From Methylococcaceae bacterium UBA975 (GTDB taxonomy: Bacteria; Pseudomonadota; Gammaproteobacteria; Methylococcales; Cycloclasticaceae), in contig DBBV01000022.1 in assembly GCA_002292375.1 (NCBI GenBank), positions 1 to 59,274 of the forward strand: DNA of 59,274 nt, written 5' to 3'. Within the stretch, counting starts at the first letter, position 1; the number at the start of each line of letters is the position of its first letter. The position numbers and the translations under genes were made by a program. This document shows, piece by piece, positions 42,891-50,272 of the stretch. The notes below the pieces were generated by a model. The model was given only the letters and a program-made list of their open reading frames with translations, was not told the DNA's origin and made no database searches.

Positions 42891-43365
42891 AATTTTTCAG
42901 TAAGACCGTTTTTGCTTCGTTTAATTGGCTGGCTAAATGGGCGGACCCCCCCTTGTCAGGGTGTAGTTTTTGCATCAACCGTTTATGGGCGTCTATAATT
43001 TGCTGCTTAGACGGGTTTTCAGCGAGGCCGAGTACCGCTAAGGCCTCTTTAAGGTTCATTTTTGTCACCCGTGGTGACTCAGGGGACTTATTTTCTTGCT
43101 TACTGTGTCGTATCGTTTTGGCTAGACCCAACAGGCGCAGTAGGACAGGTAATTGTTTTGCAATAAAAGGGATAGCAGAACCGATAAATGCAAAAATAAT
43201 ATTCAAGCGACCACTAAGCGCCAAAAAAATCAAGCCCAAACCAAGTAGTAGCCAGAGTGATTTGCGAACTTTAGACGCAACGTCCTCGGCAGGGGTGGTT
43301 AAGAACCAGCGGATCAAATACAGTGCGCCAAGAACAATAGCGATGAGCAGTAGAAAACGGATCAT
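42880..43365 (-). CDS. Membrane-anchored J-domain protein
   Basis: A 161-residue protein with two or three N-terminal hydrophobic segments (about 2-22, 37-55, 62-85) and a C-terminal J domain with the HPD motif (LHPDKGGSAHLASQLNEA) that stimulates DnaK ATPase. The arrangement is like Tim14/DjlA-type proteins: a membrane tether that recruits DnaK. It is translated with the SLC13 permease (11-base overlap, ATGAGCAATGA), which suggests local chaperoning, but this is inference. Confidence 0.85.
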   Translation of the reverse strand: MIRFLLLIAIVLGALYLIRWFLTTPAEDVASKVRKSLWLLLGLGLIFLALSGRLNIIFAFIGSAIPFIAKQLPVLLRLLGLAKTIRHSKQENKSPESPRVTKMNLKEALAVLGLAENPSKQQIIDAHKRLMQKLHPDKGGSAHLASQLNEAKTVLLKNYEQ

Positions 43366-43606
43366 TTTTTAAATCCGAATGGCTTTTTTTTCTAAAAAGG
43401 ATAAGGTCATCGGTGTGCCTTCTTAAAAAGTGTGAAGGAGGTCATGTTTATATGCATTGCTTAGATACGGCCTAAAATAGGTGTATTCGCCGCCACACCT
43501 TGATGCTACAAGGGCTGTGAAGAATAAACGAGTTTTTGATTGATTTTTTGGTTGCATTTGCGCGGTATATACCAACATTTTTTTTAAACTTGGCTAAGCT
43601 TACTGT
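43366..43606 (+). other. Intergenic region with isolated Shine-Dalgarno and 7-codon reading frame
   Basis: The 241-base gap between the J-domain gene and the DUF5063 gene holds a strong AAGGAGG (43435-43441), ten bases before ATG 43452 which opens only seven codons (MHCLDTA, then stop). An ATG at 43444 is too close and also ends at once. A CCTTG/CAAGG hairpin follows at about 43497-43512. It may be a leader peptide or the relic of a lost gene. No clear promoter is seen. Confidence 0.3.
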
Positions 43607-44107
43607 GTGCTTAGAGAAAATAGAAATAAAACAACAAAACAAATTCACGACTTGCAGGAAAATGCAAAACGTTTCTGTTTTTTAATAGAAAATATTCACG
43701 AATTTGACCATTCAGAATGGCTCGCTGAGATCAGCCTGATCCTACCACGGATACACGCCGTTATCGGTTTAATAGACGACTCTAACAAGAGCGAATGTCT
43801 TTTTTCCATTGCCGATATTGAAGAGCGTTTTGAATTATTTTGTCATTTAAAAAAGACCTTAGGTGACAAAGATGGCTACGAAATGGGCGATGAATTGATT
43901 GATAATGAGTTGTATGGCAGTTTGTCGGATGACCTTGCCGATCTATATTTTGAAATCAAACGTGGTCTGGACTTAATTTACCAAGGGCAGGAAAACCTGG
44001 CGGCGGCTTTGAGTTTATGGCGGGATGGCTTTTTTCTACACTGGGGTAGGCACCTAATTGATGCAGAAAAGCACTTGTATGACCTTCGCGTGCACCACCA
44101 AATTTAA
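43607..44107 (+). CDS. DUF5063 protein
   Basis: A 166-residue helical cytosolic protein with the DUF5063 pattern: LSDDLADLYFEIKRGLDLIYQG followed by WRDGFFLHWGRHLIDAEKHLYDL at the C terminus. Function unknown. The frame opens with GTG at 43607 and no good Shine-Dalgarno, so the start is uncertain (a TTG lies near 43652). It converges on the class II aldolase gene with a 4-base overlap of the ends. Confidence 0.7.
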   Translation: MLRENRNKTTKQIHDLQENAKRFCFLIENIHEFDHSEWLAEISLILPRIHAVIGLIDDSNKSECLFSIADIEERFELFCHLKKTLGDKDGYEMGDELIDNELYGSLSDDLADLYFEIKRGLDLIYQGQENLAAALSLWRDGFFLHWGRHLIDAEKHLYDLRVHHQI

Positions 44108-44652
44108 ATTTGCTGCGCCAACCACTTTATTTTTGCCGATTGTTCTAAAGACGACAACCATTTGTAGGCGAGATCTAAATTATGTGCGGCTGCATAGACG
44201 CCGTGTGATCTAACGATAGCGACAGGCTGCTTTGCCAAGCAGTCTGCAATTCGGTCGGGCATTACGTCTAAGTACTGTTTGGCGTCACATTCGATCACCT
44301 TCAAATTAGAAAAATAATGCTGCCCTTCAAAATCAATGGGACTAAAGTCCCCGCCTTTTAGTGTAAGAGCAATGGTATAGGGGTTGTGGGCGTGTAAAAC
44401 AGCGAAACGGTCGCCTAACTGTTGATAAATGCGTTGGTGAATACTGGCATCTAATGAAGCACCTGCGGTAGGTGTTTGGTCAAGCGTGCATTCAATTAAC
44501 TCGTCGGCTTGAATGGTGTCGGCGCAAGCGCCCGTTTTGGTCACTAGATAGTTATCCTTAACACGTATTGAACCGTTCCCACTGTGCGAGTCGTTCAACC
44601 CGTGTTGGCGTAATAAACGGTAATAAAACGCAAGTTGTTCTTTTTCGGTCAT
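44104..44652 (-). CDS. Class II aldolase/adducin-family protein
   Basis: A 182-residue member of the class II aldolase family. The three zinc ligands are present: H87 and H89 (LHAHNPY) and H150 (RSHGVY), and SGNGSIR (24-30) is the phosphate/substrate loop. The usual catalytic Glu of the PSSE motif is replaced by Asp (ASLD, D68). It is the last gene of the Fur-regulated operon and overlaps the PepSY gene (ATGA). Aldolase, dehydratase or epimerase activity cannot be chosen. Confidence 0.8.
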   Translation of the reverse strand: MTEKEQLAFYYRLLRQHGLNDSHSGNGSIRVKDNYLVTKTGACADTIQADELIECTLDQTPTAGASLDASIHQRIYQQLGDRFAVLHAHNPYTIALTLKGGDFSPIDFEGQHYFSNLKVIECDAKQYLDVMPDRIADCLAKQPVAIVRSHGVYAAAHNLDLAYKWLSSLEQSAKIKWLAQQI

Positions 44653-45416
44653 TTATCGTCCAGCTGCTTAGTGCGTTGTTTAAACCAAATGATAATACCT
44701 GTGAATGATAAAAATAATAAGATAAAACCTACGATATCAAAAAACAAAGTGCCGTAGTTGCCGAAAAACCGGCCGCTGTGAATGTCTAATACAAATTGTT
44801 CTAAAGTAATGATATTAGCGCGGTAGCGGTGGCCGATTTCAGCAGTTAGTGCGGCTGACGTTGGTTCTGCCTTAGACCAGCGTATGTCCGCATGCTGTTG
44901 GGTTTGGCGCAGGCTTAAGTCTGTTGTCAAATGGTACGGTTGCTGATTAGAAAATAACATCACACGCGCAGTCTGATCGGTGCCAATTTTAACGATGTTA
45001 TCAGGGACACCATCGTCGGCATCTAAGGTTTCGATCAATTGAAAATCTGAATTGACGATTAATAAGCGGTCATTTAAAGCGATCACTAACCAGTCATTTA
45101 AAGGTGCAACACCGACCAGTGTTCCACCGACAGCTAACCCCTTATTAGCATTGATAAATAACAAATCATCGGCCTGTGAAATCGGGTGACCCTGGCTACT
45201 GAAAAGGCGAATGCTAGTTGGTTGTTGAACTTGGTATTGATCCAGGAGTATGTCGACGTTCAGATGGTGATTTTTGAGTGATAAGCCGTCAGTATGGTTG
45301 AGCAAAATGCCACTTACGGTGATAAAGATGACAAACAAGGCGGCAAATAAACCAGTGTATCGATGCCATATATACAATGATTTGGCTTTGTTGCGTTTAT
45401 TGCGGCGTTGATTCAT
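44649..45416 (-). CDS. PepSY-associated transmembrane protein (reductase-like)
   Basis: A 255-residue inner-membrane protein with one helix near 16-38, a large periplasmic region and a second helix near 218-243. The N-terminal YIWHRYTGLFAALFV, with a His, and the VGFILLFLSFTGIIIWF end are typical of PepSY-TM proteins, which carry electrons across the membrane, for example in siderophore reduction (FpvG, PiuB). It overlaps the FMN-binding gene and the aldolase gene by 4 bases each, so the three are tightly coupled. Confidence 0.85.
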   Translation of the reverse strand: MNQRRNKRNKAKSLYIWHRYTGLFAALFVIFITVSGILLNHTDGLSLKNHHLNVDILLDQYQVQQPTSIRLFSSQGHPISQADDLLFINANKGLAVGGTLVGVAPLNDWLVIALNDRLLIVNSDFQLIETLDADDGVPDNIVKIGTDQTARVMLFSNQQPYHLTTDLSLRQTQQHADIRWSKAEPTSAALTAEIGHRYRANIITLEQFVLDIHSGRFFGNYGTLFFDIVGFILLFLSFTGIIIWFKQRTKQLDDK

Positions 45417-45922
45417 GGTTGTGTGTGTCGTTCAAGGTAGAGTGCAATTTTAGCAATTTTTGTTAACGCACGGACTGATAAGGTGGCACCAGAAATACCA
45501 TCAATGGTTTGGTTAAGTTGTAGCTCGTCGTTTATTGTTGCGTCGTTAAACTGACGGGTAAAAAAGTCGTGTTTCACTTCCCAGCCGCGTGACTCTCTAA
45601 ACGCGAGTACCGATAGCTGCGTGATTTTGGATTGTTCAATGACGACACCGACGGTGATGGGTTTTTCTTTACCAACTTCGTTTAAGATCCATGCGGTTTT
45701 TGTGCCTTTTTGCCAATATTTGACACGGATATAGGGGGCGTGATGTTGCAAAATGGATTCAATGACGCGTTTTTTTTCTTGATCGAGCCAAATGACGTTT
45801 GGCTTAAGCGGTTGATCGTCGAAGACCTTGGCAAGAAATGATTGGTTAGACACCTCAAACACCTTGGCTTCTGCCGTGTGCAAAAAGAGCAGTAATGATA
45901 AGGCGATGATTATTTTGTTCAT
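45413..45922 (-). CDS. Secreted FMN-binding protein (covalent flavinylation motif)
   Basis: A 169-residue exported protein: signal peptide (1-19, ending TAEA) and an FMN-binding domain with the flavinylation motif DGISGATLS, in which T147 is the expected covalent FMN site (attached by ApbE, not in the window). Such proteins carry electrons in the periplasm between a membrane reductase and an acceptor. It overlaps the PepSY gene by 4 bases and follows the porin after a terminator-like hairpin. Confidence 0.88.
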   Translation of the reverse strand: MNKIIIALSLLLFLHTAEAKVFEVSNQSFLAKVFDDQPLKPNVIWLDQEKKRVIESILQHHAPYIRVKYWQKGTKTAWILNEVGKEKPITVGVVIEQSKITQLSVLAFRESRGWEVKHDFFTRQFNDATINDELQLNQTIDGISGATLSVRALTKIAKIALYLERHTQP

Positions 45923-45943
45923 AGGACCAGTGCCTGTGGCTTT

Positions 45944-45972
45944 AAAAAAGGGGCGAGATAGCCCGCCCCTTT
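45944..45972 (-). terminator. Intrinsic terminator between porin and FMN-binding gene
   Basis: On the minus strand AAAGGGGCG (45972-45964), an 8-base loop and CGCCCCTTTTTT (45955-45944) make a strong hairpin with a T-run. It lies between the porin stop and the FMN-binding gene and probably makes the porin message most abundant while some transcripts read through. Confidence 0.75.
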
Positions 45973-45982
45973 GTGTGAGCCA

Positions 45983-47227
45983 TTAAAATTGATAGCCAAC
46001 GCCAAGGTTAAGACCGTTTTGCTCTTTACCGTTGTCATTGCTTTGATATTGGTAATCAGCCTTGATAACAACGTCCTCGTGTGGCCAATAATTGATTCCA
46101 ATATCCCATTGTTGCTTTTCAGAGTCCTGTGCGTCGCCAGAATTACTGCCAGCTAGATTATCCCATTGGTTATAGCGTGCAAATAATCCAAATTTATCAG
46201 ACAGTCTGTAAGACGGTTCAATATAAAACCCTTCTTGTTTGTCTGCGCCGCTGGCCTTTACTGCAGCACCGTCTATATCCCATAGGGCATACAAGGCTTT
46301 TAATGTAAACGGACCGGTTGACCAAATGGCATGGGTTTCAATCAAGTTGCCACTTTCAAGCCCAGGCACTAAACCTTGCCCCATGTCTTGTTGGTGTTGT
46401 GCCGACACGGCTAATTCTAAGCCAGCGATACCGGTGTACTTAAGTCGAGCAGTGGCAGCCAAGTCATTCGCTTTTGCTTTGCTAACTTTTTGTCGGCCAC
46501 TACGAACGCTAAAGCCATCATCAACTGCAAGGCCAGAATGTACATAAGCATCGTAACTAAAGCCGCCACCAAGCTGACCGTGTGCACCCGCGCCGGCCGC
46601 CCACCAAGTAGCAGGGATAATGTTTTTCTCAACAGGGTTACGCTCTGTACCGTAAAACGTAGGCGGTTCATGGGTTTCATTAATGATACCAACGGGTAAT
46701 AAAAATAAACCCGCACGCGCCGTGTGTTGCTCGTTTAAATCAAAGTCGATAAACGCTTGTTCTAGCTCAATTTCGCCATTTTGTTCTTCGCCCGCGATGC
46801 TGTGCTCGAGTTCGATTTCAGAAAATAAGCGGATATCGTCAGTAAACTCGTGGCCAAAAAATAAAACAAACCGGTGAAAATCAATTTCATCTTTATCACT
46901 AGCGCCACCTTTGCCCGATAGGTTGTTGTAATGCAGCTCGCCATATCCGCCGATGGTCGTTTTGTCTGCAAAATTCGCCAATTTTTGAATACCGCTGGTA
47001 CTGTCTGCGATGGTTTCAGTTGCGACTACGGCGGCCTCGGCCTTTTGATCGGTTTTTTTAATCAAGCTGCGCAACTCGTGATTCTCTTGTTGCAAGGTTT
47101 GATTTTGCTTTTCAAGTCGGTCGAGTCTGTTTGCTAGCTCTTCAAGGGTTAAAGAGTAACTGGGTGTGCTGGCCGCTAAAGTAACGATAAAAATCGAAAT
47201 AAGCGGGTAAACGTTTTTTTTGAACAT
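45983..47227 (-). CDS. Outer-membrane porin, Fur-regulated
   Basis: A 414-residue outer-membrane protein: signal peptide (1-25), a coiled-coil (28-60, LANRLDRLEKQNQTLQQENHEL) and a beta-barrel of alternating strands ending in Phe (VGYQF). The TIGGYGELHYNNL start of the barrel and the RLFSEIELEH strand are typical of the porins found with iron-regulated PepSY/FMN genes. The 5' region carries a perfect Fur box. The substrate cannot be told, but iron regulation suggests uptake of iron or a siderophore. Confidence 0.85.
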   Translation of the reverse strand: MFKKNVYPLISIFIVTLAASTPSYSLTLEELANRLDRLEKQNQTLQQENHELRSLIKKTDQKAEAAVVATETIADSTSGIQKLANFADKTTIGGYGELHYNNLSGKGGASDKDEIDFHRFVLFFGHEFTDDIRLFSEIELEHSIAGEEQNGEIELEQAFIDFDLNEQHTARAGLFLLPVGIINETHEPPTFYGTERNPVEKNIIPATWWAAGAGAHGQLGGGFSYDAYVHSGLAVDDGFSVRSGRQKVSKAKANDLAATARLKYTGIAGLELAVSAQHQQDMGQGLVPGLESGNLIETHAIWSTGPFTLKALYALWDIDGAAVKASGADKQEGFYIEPSYRLSDKFGLFARYNQWDNLAGSNSGDAQDSEKQQWDIGINYWPHEDVVIKADYQYQSNDNGKEQNGLNLGVGYQF

Positions 47228-47279
47228 AATCCTAGCCTTTTTTTAAATTAAACGGATACAGTCTTAATGACTAACGTAA

Positions 47280-47294
47280 TGATAATCATTATCA
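47280..47294. promoter_or_regulatory. Fur box
   Basis: TGATAATCATTATCA is a perfect 7-1-7 inverted repeat matching the Fur consensus. It lies 53 bases upstream of the porin start (minus strand) and 74 bases upstream of the IscA-like start (plus strand), so Fur with iron(II) could repress either or both. A TATAAT (47333-47338) on the plus side is a probable -10 of the IscA-like gene. Confidence 0.9.
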
Positions 47295-47367
47295 TTTGCA
47301 TTTACAACCGTAAAATATTTTTTTTATTCAGGTATAATTTTTATATTATTACTTATAGGAGTTTCTT

Positions 47368-47760
47368 ATGGGAACAGCGCAAACATTTAATACCGTATTA
47401 ACAGCAGCTGACATCAATATTAGTGAAGCCGCGGGTGAAAAAATGAAAGAATTATTCGCTGACGTTGGTGACGAGATGGAGGCGATCAGAATTTATGTTT
47501 CTGGTGGTGGTTGTAGTGGTATGTCGTACGGGATGACTTTTTCAGACGAAAAATCGGCGTTCGATAGCGTTTTAGATTCGGGCGACTATAAATTGTATGT
47601 TGACACGGTTGCGTTGAATTATATGCGTGGTGTTGAGATTGATTTTGTCGATCGAGGTATGGGTGAGGCTAGTTTTGTTTTTAATAACGTCTTCGCTGCA
47701 ACCGGTGGCGCGGGCGGTTGTGGTACCTGTGGTTCGTCGAGTGGTGGTTGCGGCAGTTAA
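47368..47760 (+). CDS. IscA/ErpA-family Fe-S assembly protein with variant Cys tail
   Basis: A 130-residue A-type carrier. The first cluster ligand C49 lies in SGGGCSGMSYG. The usual CxC pair near the C terminus is replaced by CGTC (C118, C121), and a Gly/Ser tail adds C128. In the same window the true ErpA keeps CGCG. The start has AGGAG at good spacing. It is divergent from the Fur-controlled porin operon and is followed 8 bases later by an ATP-grasp gene. Its role may differ from general cluster transfer. Confidence 0.82.
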   Translation: MGTAQTFNTVLTAADINISEAAGEKMKELFADVGDEMEAIRIYVSGGGCSGMSYGMTFSDEKSAFDSVLDSGDYKLYVDTVALNYMRGVEIDFVDRGMGEASFVFNNVFAATGGAGGCGTCGSSSGGCGS

Positions 47761-47768
47761 TTAACCCG

Positions 47769-49007
47769 ATGTGCAGCGTATTACTTTTAGCGCCGCATAA
47801 TAGTTATCGAATTCACGCCTATCTGGAAGCAGCTCAACACTTAGGTGTTGAACTGCTTATCGCTTCACAAAGCAGATACTCCTTGGTTAGTGCGGTCGCC
47901 AAGGGGATTCAAGTTGATTTTTCAGATGCCGCGTTAAGCCTACGCAAAATTCAGGCCGCGCATCTGCAGTACCAGTTTAAAGCAGTTATCGCTACCGATG
48001 ACGCTGCGGTTGCACTAGCCGCGATAGTTGCTGAGGCGTTAGGTTTATCAGCTAATGCACCGGATTCGGCGATACTAACCCAGCGTAAAGATCTAGCGAG
48101 ACGCCGTCTGCAAGAGCGTCGATTACCCATTCCTGACTTTAGAGTGATTGATTTGTCCTCGGCGATAGTCGAACAGCTGCTCGGCTTAGAGTACCCAGTT
48201 GTCGTTAAACCGGTTTCAATGTCAGGTAGTCGCGGGGTGATTAGAGCTAATGATCAACAGCAATGTTTGGCTGCGATCAATCGAATTAAACCCTTATTGC
48301 AAGAATTGCCTAGTTTTGACGAACGGCAATCTATTTTGATCGAAGGTTTTATAGCGGGCGAGGAAGTCGCTTTCGAGGGTCTGCTGCATCAGGGAAAGCT
48401 TAGGCAACTGACTGTCTTTGATAAACCAGAGCCGATGGACGGCCCTTTTTTTGAGGAAAGCTTTTACATCAGCCCGACGCGTCACTCGACTGAGAGGCAA
48501 CAACTTATCCAGCAACGTGTTAGTGAGGCTTGTGCGGCGTATGGTCTTCGCGAGGGGCCTGTGCACGCGGAGCTAAAATTGTACGGGGATCAGGCTTATT
48601 TGATCGAAATGGCATCCAGAACGATTGGGGGTGATTGCGCCGGGGTGCTTAAATTTGGTTTAAACGTGAGCCTAGAAGAACTGGTCTTGTTACAGGCCTT
48701 GGGCAAACCGATCGATATCCCGCTAATGACGGATAGCGTGGGCGTCTTGATGATACCCATACCAAGGCAAGGTATTTTACGGCGGGTAGAAGGGATTGAG
48801 CGAGCAAAAAAAATCGAGGGGATCGCCAGTATAGGTATTAGTGTGCGTGAAGGTTATGAGCTGGTACCGCTGCCTGAAGGGTCGAGTTACTTGGGGTTTA
48901 TTTTTGCTAAAGCGTCAAATCAATCCCAAGTTGAACAAGCGCTTAGGTCGGCGCACGCTTGCCTGAAAATAGTGACAGCGGCAACAATAAAAGTGCATCA
49001 GCTATAG
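47769..49007 (+). CDS. ATP-grasp domain ligase
   Basis: A 412-residue ATP-grasp enzyme: pre-ATP-grasp domain (1-110), nucleotide loop VVKPVSMSGSRGV (about 144-156), and the metal-binding core EGFIAGEEVAFEG and LYGDQAYLIEMASRTIGGD, then a C-terminal domain with IGISVREGYELVPLPEG. The length and C-terminal region fit L-amino acid or carboxylate-amine ligases. It joins a carboxylate to an amine or amino acid using ATP; substrates unknown. I start it at MCSVLLL (47769), 8 bases after the IscA-like stop. Confidence 0.85.
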   Translation: MCSVLLLAPHNSYRIHAYLEAAQHLGVELLIASQSRYSLVSAVAKGIQVDFSDAALSLRKIQAAHLQYQFKAVIATDDAAVALAAIVAEALGLSANAPDSAILTQRKDLARRRLQERRLPIPDFRVIDLSSAIVEQLLGLEYPVVVKPVSMSGSRGVIRANDQQQCLAAINRIKPLLQELPSFDERQSILIEGFIAGEEVAFEGLLHQGKLRQLTVFDKPEPMDGPFFEESFYISPTRHSTERQQLIQQRVSEACAAYGLREGPVHAELKLYGDQAYLIEMASRTIGGDCAGVLKFGLNVSLEELVLLQALGKPIDIPLMTDSVGVLMIPIPRQGILRRVEGIERAKKIEGIASIGISVREGYELVPLPEGSSYLGFIFAKASNQSQVEQALRSAHACLKIVTAATIKVHQL

Positions 49008-49009
49008 GG

Positions 49010-49294
49010 TTATTTCTTTTTAGGTGCGGCGTTAAATCCACTGGGTACTTGGCCTAGGTTGCCTTCATTAAAGAAAAAGCCCTTCATATGCTCTTCGATC
49101 AATTGAATGCTGGCTACGTCAGCCGTACTGAGTCCATTTTCATTAATAATCATCGATAAACGTTCTAGCCATTGACGCCAGCCTTGTTTAGACACGTTTG
49201 CTAAAATGCGTTCCCCTAATTCGCCTGGGTGGGGGGCTGTGTCGAGTGCTTCAGCTTCAGTTTTAAGAACGACGCATTGAACCATATTAGTCAT
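49010..49294 (-). CDS. yggX: Fe(2+)-trafficking protein YggX
   Basis: A 94-residue protein of the YggX family, which protects Fe-S clusters from oxidative damage. Seen: VQCVVLKTEAEALD with the conserved Cys near the N terminus, PHPGELGERILANVSKQGWRQWLERLSMIINE and the C-terminal FFFNEGN. The ATG at 49294 follows AGAGA. It converges on the ATP-grasp gene with 2 bases between stops, a second iron-related gene in this stretch. Confidence 0.94.
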   Translation of the reverse strand: MTNMVQCVVLKTEAEALDTAPHPGELGERILANVSKQGWRQWLERLSMIINENGLSTADVASIQLIEEHMKGFFFNEGNLGQVPSGFNAAPKKK

Positions 49295-49343
49295 AAAAAT
49301 CTCTGTGTGGGAATGAAGGGTACAAAATTATACTAGCTTGTGC

Positions 49344-49766
49344 TCAAAAAGGCTTAACCGTTGCTAAAATAATGATGGCGACAAGGAAAGCGACGGGTAG
49401 CTCATTCATCCAGCGAAAAAAAACGTGACTGTGGCTGTTCCGATTATACTTAAAGTCCAGTAGCCATTTGCCGCAGTACACGTGATAGACGCATAAAAAG
49501 GCAATCAGCAATAGTTTAAGTTGTAGCCATGTGGCTTGGCCAAAAATGGCCCAAGCGTAATCCTGTAGCATCCAAAAGCCAAACCCTAACGTTAAAATAA
49601 GCCCAGGCGTCATGATGCCAAAATACAGCTTTCGCTCCATCACTAAGAAACGCTCATGACTGGTTTTATCATCACTCATTGCGTGATAGACAAACAGGCG
49701 AGGCAGATAAAATAACCCTGCGAACCAAGTCACCATAAAAATTAAATGCAATGCCTTAAGCCACAT
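49344..49766 (-). CDS. hemJ: Protoporphyrinogen IX oxidase HemJ
   Basis: A 140-residue membrane protein with about four helices and the HemJ hallmarks: W-LKALHLIFMVTWFAGLFYLPRLFVYH with the conserved His residues near the N terminus, and KLLLIAFLCVYH. HemJ oxidises protoporphyrinogen IX in haem synthesis. Its start overlaps the tlpA stop by one base (TAATG), so it is translated with tlpA. Confidence 0.9.
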   Translation of the reverse strand: MWLKALHLIFMVTWFAGLFYLPRLFVYHAMSDDKTSHERFLVMERKLYFGIMTPGLILTLGFGFWMLQDYAWAIFGQATWLQLKLLLIAFLCVYHVYCGKWLLDFKYNRNSHSHVFFRWMNELPVAFLVAIIILATVKPF

Positions 49767-50272
49767 TAGCTGGCCCGTAATAAGTGGTTGAGTCGCTCAC
49801 GCATGTTTTGTTCGTCAAACTCACCAATTTTTTGCATCACGATATGCCCATTGGGCGCGATCAAAAAGGTAGTGGGTGTTAACCTTACATTGCCAAAGGC
49901 TTTGGAGGCTTCAGCCAGTGGGTCTAGCGCAATTTTATACGGTAGTTGCTTTTCCCTACTCATCGCGATCACATTATCTGGGCGGTCGTAATACATAGCG
50001 ACAGCAATAATGTGGACACCTTCGGCGGCATAGTCGCGATGCAGTGCCTTAAGGTGGGGGATTTCTTTAATACAACCCGGGCAGTCGGTGGCCCAAAAAG
50101 TGAGTAAAACAGGTTTTCCTTGTAACTGATTTAATACGATACGCTCACCGTTGATGGTGTTGAGATTAATATTGGGCGCTTGTTTGGCAAAGTTATTGCC
50201 AGAAAACAACCAGATGCCGCCAGTAAGAAACACGGCAAATAGTGCAAATGCATAGATTTTATTTTTTTTCAT
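49766..50272 (-). CDS. TlpA/ResA-type thioredoxin-like protein
   Basis: A 168-residue membrane-anchored thioredoxin-like protein. A helix at 6-24 anchors it in the membrane; the periplasmic domain has WATDCPGCIKEIP (active-site C64 and C67) and the cis-Pro VRLTPTTFLIAP. Such proteins reduce cysteines of apocytochromes or other targets. It overlaps the ClC gene by 14 bases and hemJ by 1, so ClC-tlpA-hemJ is one transcript. Reductase versus oxidase role is unknown. Confidence 0.87.
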   Translation of the reverse strand: MKKNKIYAFALFAVFLTGGIWLFSGNNFAKQAPNINLNTINGERIVLNQLQGKPVLLTFWATDCPGCIKEIPHLKALHRDYAAEGVHIIAVAMYYDRPDNVIAMSREKQLPYKIALDPLAEASKAFGNVRLTPTTFLIAPNGHIVMQKIGEFDEQNMRERLNHLLRAS

